The notes below the pieces were generated by a model. The model was not told where the DNA came from and made no database searches. It saw only the letters and a list, made by a program, of their open reading frames with translations. The position numbers and the translations under genes are program-made. 64,000 bases of DNA from Helianthus annuus (Eukaryota > Streptophyta > Magnoliopsida > Asterales > Asteraceae), in contig NC_035435.2 of NCBI RefSeq assembly GCF_002127325.2, forward strand, positions 118,647,464-118,711,463, given 5' to 3'. Of the stretch, positions 61,274-64,000 are shown piece by piece. Each line of letters begins with the position of its first letter. Position 1 is the stretch's first letter.

Positions 61274-61910
61274 TGTAGGTCCGGCTAGGAGGATCTAGTC
61301 GCCTAATCCTTGTGTACAAACCAACCCGGTTGTGCAGAATCCAACCGGAAAGGCAAACCGAGATAGAACACGCAAATACACAACACACAATATTCACCGA
61401 TTAACACCTCTGTATTAATACGTATGAAAGGTTCTGTTACAAGCTCAATGTTTACAGATGTATTCTATAAACTCTCTAAAACTCTCGTGTGTGTGCTTGT
61501 TTGCTCTCAGTGTGCTATCTTAATGAATTCTGCTATCTTAATGAATTCTGTCTGATATCAGACTATATATAGCAACATACACCATGAAACAGACTTGGCT
61601 TGGCGAAACACAAAGCTAACTCGATGAAACACATTTGATATTGATGAAACAGAGTTGAGGTTGACGAAACAGACTTGTTTCGTCAACTATACTCTTGTTT
61701 CATCGATGTTGGGCTTGGGCCCAAGTGAGTGATTCGTCAAACTGTTAAGCCCAATCATTTGATTCGTTAAACTTGTTCAGCCCATGACCAAGTTTCAATG
61801 TCCTTTTTGTCTTGGTCCGCTTGTAGTCTTCGAAGCACACGACGGAGGATTGTCGTGTCTTGAGCCAAGTTGTGTCGCGTCGAGTCGCATCCACAAACCG
61901 TGTATCAACA
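61274..61910 (-). repeat. Copia-5 5' LTR (637 bp)
   Basis: TGTAGGTCCGG...TGTATCAACA. It holds a hairpin with 11 bp arms GTTGACGAAAC (61660-61670) and GTTTCGTCAAC (61677-61687) around AGACTT, a minus-strand TATATATAG at 61563-61571 and a short tandem duplication of TGCTATCTTAATGAATTC-like sequence near 61517-61553. Confidence 0.94.
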
Positions 61911-62353
61911 AGAGTTGTTGGTCTTCATCAAATTACAACCATTAGATCAACAGACATAACTGATACATGGGAACCATCAGAGGAGGGCTTACTACGGTAA
62001 GATCATCTTGAGCTTCTATAGAAAATACGATCAAAATATGATTACTGTTTAAATTTATATATGTTTTGTATTTTTGCAGTATAGAAATCACAAGGCATGT
62101 TTCAATGATCACTGTAACTCTCTCTACAAATGAACTGAATACATCATCTATTGGGTGAGTTGGTTTATGATTTGCAAAATTCTTGTTTAGTTAAACACAG
62201 GTTCTTCTAGTAGGTGCTAATTTGATAATTTACATATGAATGGGTCTAATTTGGTTAAGTTTTATGTCAAATAGGTCAAATAAAAAGGTTAGTAAGAAGG
62301 GACAAATGGGTAACAAGTTCAATGTTTGCTCAAAGCCAATATTTATCTCAAAG

Positions 62354-62912
62354 GGACAAATGCATATTTCCCTTAAAAAACTGTTTAATTGCGTATTTAC
62401 CCAAATTAAAATTAAAATTGCATATATCCTCTTACTTAACTATTTAAATTACATATATCCCCTTCCTTAACTAATATAATTGCAAATTTACCCATTTTGA
62501 TTTATTTTATTAAAAACAAGTTATATAACGACTTTTTTACCCTTATTTTTACCAAAACGTAAAAAAAATTCAAATTTATTCATTTTTACTAGTCTTTGTG
62601 GATTTTTCACAATTTAAAAAAAATATATTTATTCATTTTTACTACTTTTACTAAAACTTAAACACATTGAAATAAACCGCTAAACTGGTAAAAATCTACA
62701 AAAACTAGTAAAAATGAATAAATATGTATTTTTTTTAAGTTTTAGTAAAAATAAGGGTAAAAAGTCATTATATAACTTGTTTGTAATGAAATAAATCAAA
62801 ATGGGTAAATTTTCAATTTTATTAGTTAAGGAAGGGGATATATGCAATTTTAATTTTAAGTTGGGTAAATACGCAATTAAGTAGTTTTTTAAGAGGAAAT
62901 ATGCAATTGTCT
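62354..62912. mobile_element. Fold-back MITE in an Alba intron
   Basis: The left arm (GACAAATGCATATTTCCC, then AATTGCGTATTTACCCAA) and right arm (TTGGGTAAATACGCAATT, then GGAAATATGCAATTGTC) are inverted copies. Pairing continues with small gaps through about 250 bases on each side. It is non-coding and lies in the intron between 62155 and 63084. It is a different family from the fold-back at 42862. Confidence 0.75.
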
Positions 62913-63268
62913 CTATCTCAAATGGGTTGGATAAAAATATATCAAGGGCAACGATTGAAATGGGCCGAATGGGTTGAAACTTGAAAGTAGCTGAAAGTCT
63001 GTTTTTAATTCATGCAGTCTTTTTAATTGTTTAGTTCAAATATATAGATTATCATTGTAATTATATTGAAATAATTGTTTTCAGATATCAGCCCCCGTTG
63101 CCAGGTGATCAGGTGAAGGTGACAACTGAATTCTAGTATGGAGGAGGTATGCCATTCTAGGCATCCTATATATGTTGACTTTTTGATGGATCCATTGACT
63201 TTCTTGCTTATGCAGGGGATTACCAACTGCAAGGGGCAGGGGCCATGGTAAAAGGGGAAGATGAAGAG

Positions 63269-63943
63269 GTACTGCCATCTAATATTCTAAAAATCTTGGT
63301 ATGAAATTTGGTAGTATTAGAGAACCCGGGCTCGTCCGTTATTCTATCACGGAAGAGGAGTTCAACGCGTGGAACTTTCATCTCCCCCACCCCGTGGACT
63401 TGCTAAAACGCGTTATTCTATAACGCAGTTCCTTTTTGGTGATATTTTTAACGCGTTATTGTTTTTGTTTTGTGAGTGTAATTGTTGGTTGGGGGGAAAT
63501 TGTTGGGTGTGGTGGTGAGTGATGACCACCCCGACTAAAAAAGGTTGTGAGTGATGGAAAAATGGTCGATGACATGGCGGAACTTGATTGGTGCTTGTGA
63601 GTGATAGAATTCTATCACTAGTGAACCACCCCCCCTCCCCTTAATGGTTACAGGGTTAGGCTTTATCTGAAATTGGTCAATCATATAAACGAAACAAGCC
63701 AATAGTGTCAATCATGTGAGAAGTCCCTTGAGTATATATTCAAAATCCATACAACCTAGTTCCAAATCGTTTTATTTGGAAAATCAGATTCTTATTGAAA
63801 TATGATAGCTTTGTAATATGTTATATACTAAAAATATCTGAAGGCCCACAAATGTTTAGACCTGAACACATAACCTGCCTACTAGTACTAGCCCTACTGG
63901 TATAGGTGAAAATCGACATATTTTGCTTTGATGAATTTTACAG
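63269..63943 (+). other. Alba pseudogene intron with possible small MITE
   Basis: No gene is visible. ATTCTATCAC words at about 63341 and the inverted GTGATAGAATTCTATCAC at 63601-63618, with ACGCGTTATT repeats between, suggest a small inverted-repeat element, but its ends are not clear. Confidence 0.35.
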
Positions 63944-64000
63944 GATATGGATGTGGAAGCGGAACCTGTGGCACTGGCAGGGGTCGTGGTTTCAGATCAA

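Larger units (their letters stand above)
46289..61910 (-). mobile_element. Copia-5: Sirevirus-like Ty1/copia retrotransposon, nested and decayed
   Basis: LTRs at 46289-46861 and 61274-61910 start TGTAGGTCCGG and end GTATCAACA. The target duplication AGAGT is intact (46284-46288 and 61911-61915). On the minus strand the order is 5' LTR, tRNA-iMet primer site, leader word array, gag, pol and a long 3' region. LTR-6 interrupts gag and a Ty3/gypsy fragment lies in the 3' region. Pol has four in-frame stops and a mutated integrase catalytic residue, so the copy is dead. Confidence 0.95.
46198..64000 (+). pseudogene. Alba-family RNA-binding protein pseudogene, split by Copia-5
   Basis: Alba proteins bind RNA/DNA and carry C-terminal RGG repeats in plants. 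Exons: 46198-46288 (EKRSSKNMFKAMGRAIN, matching the conserved EKGSDEIV.KAMGRAIN block), resuming at 61916-61996 (STDITDTWEPSEEGLL), 62080-62154 (ITRHVSMITVTLSTNELN), 63085-63146 (YQPPLPGDQVKVTTEF), 63216-63268 and 63944 to the window end (GRGRGFR). Splice borders are canonical. Breaks: an indel-rich stretch after AIN, the 15.6 kb Copia-5 insertion within the exon, a TAG at 63134-63136 where family members have Glu, and a degraded RGG region at 63216-63268. The first exon (start) is not found. The gene continues past the window. Confidence 0.82.

Overview
This window is nuclear DNA of a flowering plant, most likely a eudicot. The evidence is intron-containing remnants of plant nuclear genes (a chloroplast CLPP5-type protease and an Alba-family RNA-binding protein), several Ty1/copia elements primed by initiator tRNA-Met, plant SINEs, MITEs and a Helitron. 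The repeat style looks like Asteraceae, but I cannot prove that from sequence alone. About four fifths of the window is nested transposable elements. No gene outside the retrotransposons looks intact.

Layout. (1) 1-26718: Copia-1, a minus-strand Sirevirus-like Ty1/copia element whose 3' end lies off the left edge. Copia-2 (3211-15651, plus strand, TSD GTGTG) sits in its integrase-RT linker. LTR-3 (20534-25972, minus strand, TSD CCGAG, no coding capacity) sits in its leader, and a tRNA-derived SINE (25488-25730) sits in LTR-3. (2) 26863-36842: a candidate Helitron (A|TC start; hairpin, CTAG|T end). It carries an eight-exon CLPP5 pseudogene, a MULE-type MITE and a young Ty1/copia element, Copia-4 (30709-36731, TSD CATAT). 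(3) 36843-46197: mostly non-coding sequence with a 0.5 kb TATG microsatellite, an Au-like SINE, unrecognised split-gene remnants and a long fold-back MITE. (4) 46198-64000: an Alba-family pseudogene on the plus strand, split inside an exon by Copia-5 (46289-61910, minus strand, TSD AGAGT). Copia-5 itself holds a 3.4 kb solo LTR (LTR-6, 53876-57256, TSD ATTTC) and a Ty3/gypsy pol fragment flanked by a 174 bp duplication.

Copia-1, -2 and -5 share a plan: tRNA-iMet primer site, a long gag with more than one CCHC zinc knuckle, pol in the order PR-IN-RT-RH, and a long 3' region. In Copia-1 and -2 that region holds an accessory ORF after RNase H. All three have disabled reading frames. The most interesting signals are non-coding. 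Each element has its own short word repeated many times in leader, LTR and other parts (AGCGAAATTA in Copia-2, TGACGAAACAG in Copia-5, ACCACTGTT/AACAGTGGTT in Copia-1). Copia-2 carries the same hairpin-plus-TATA module twice, once in its 3' LTR and once just before its accessory ORF, which suggests a second internal promoter. In both Copia-2 and Copia-5 one of the two LTRs has lost the hairpin segment.
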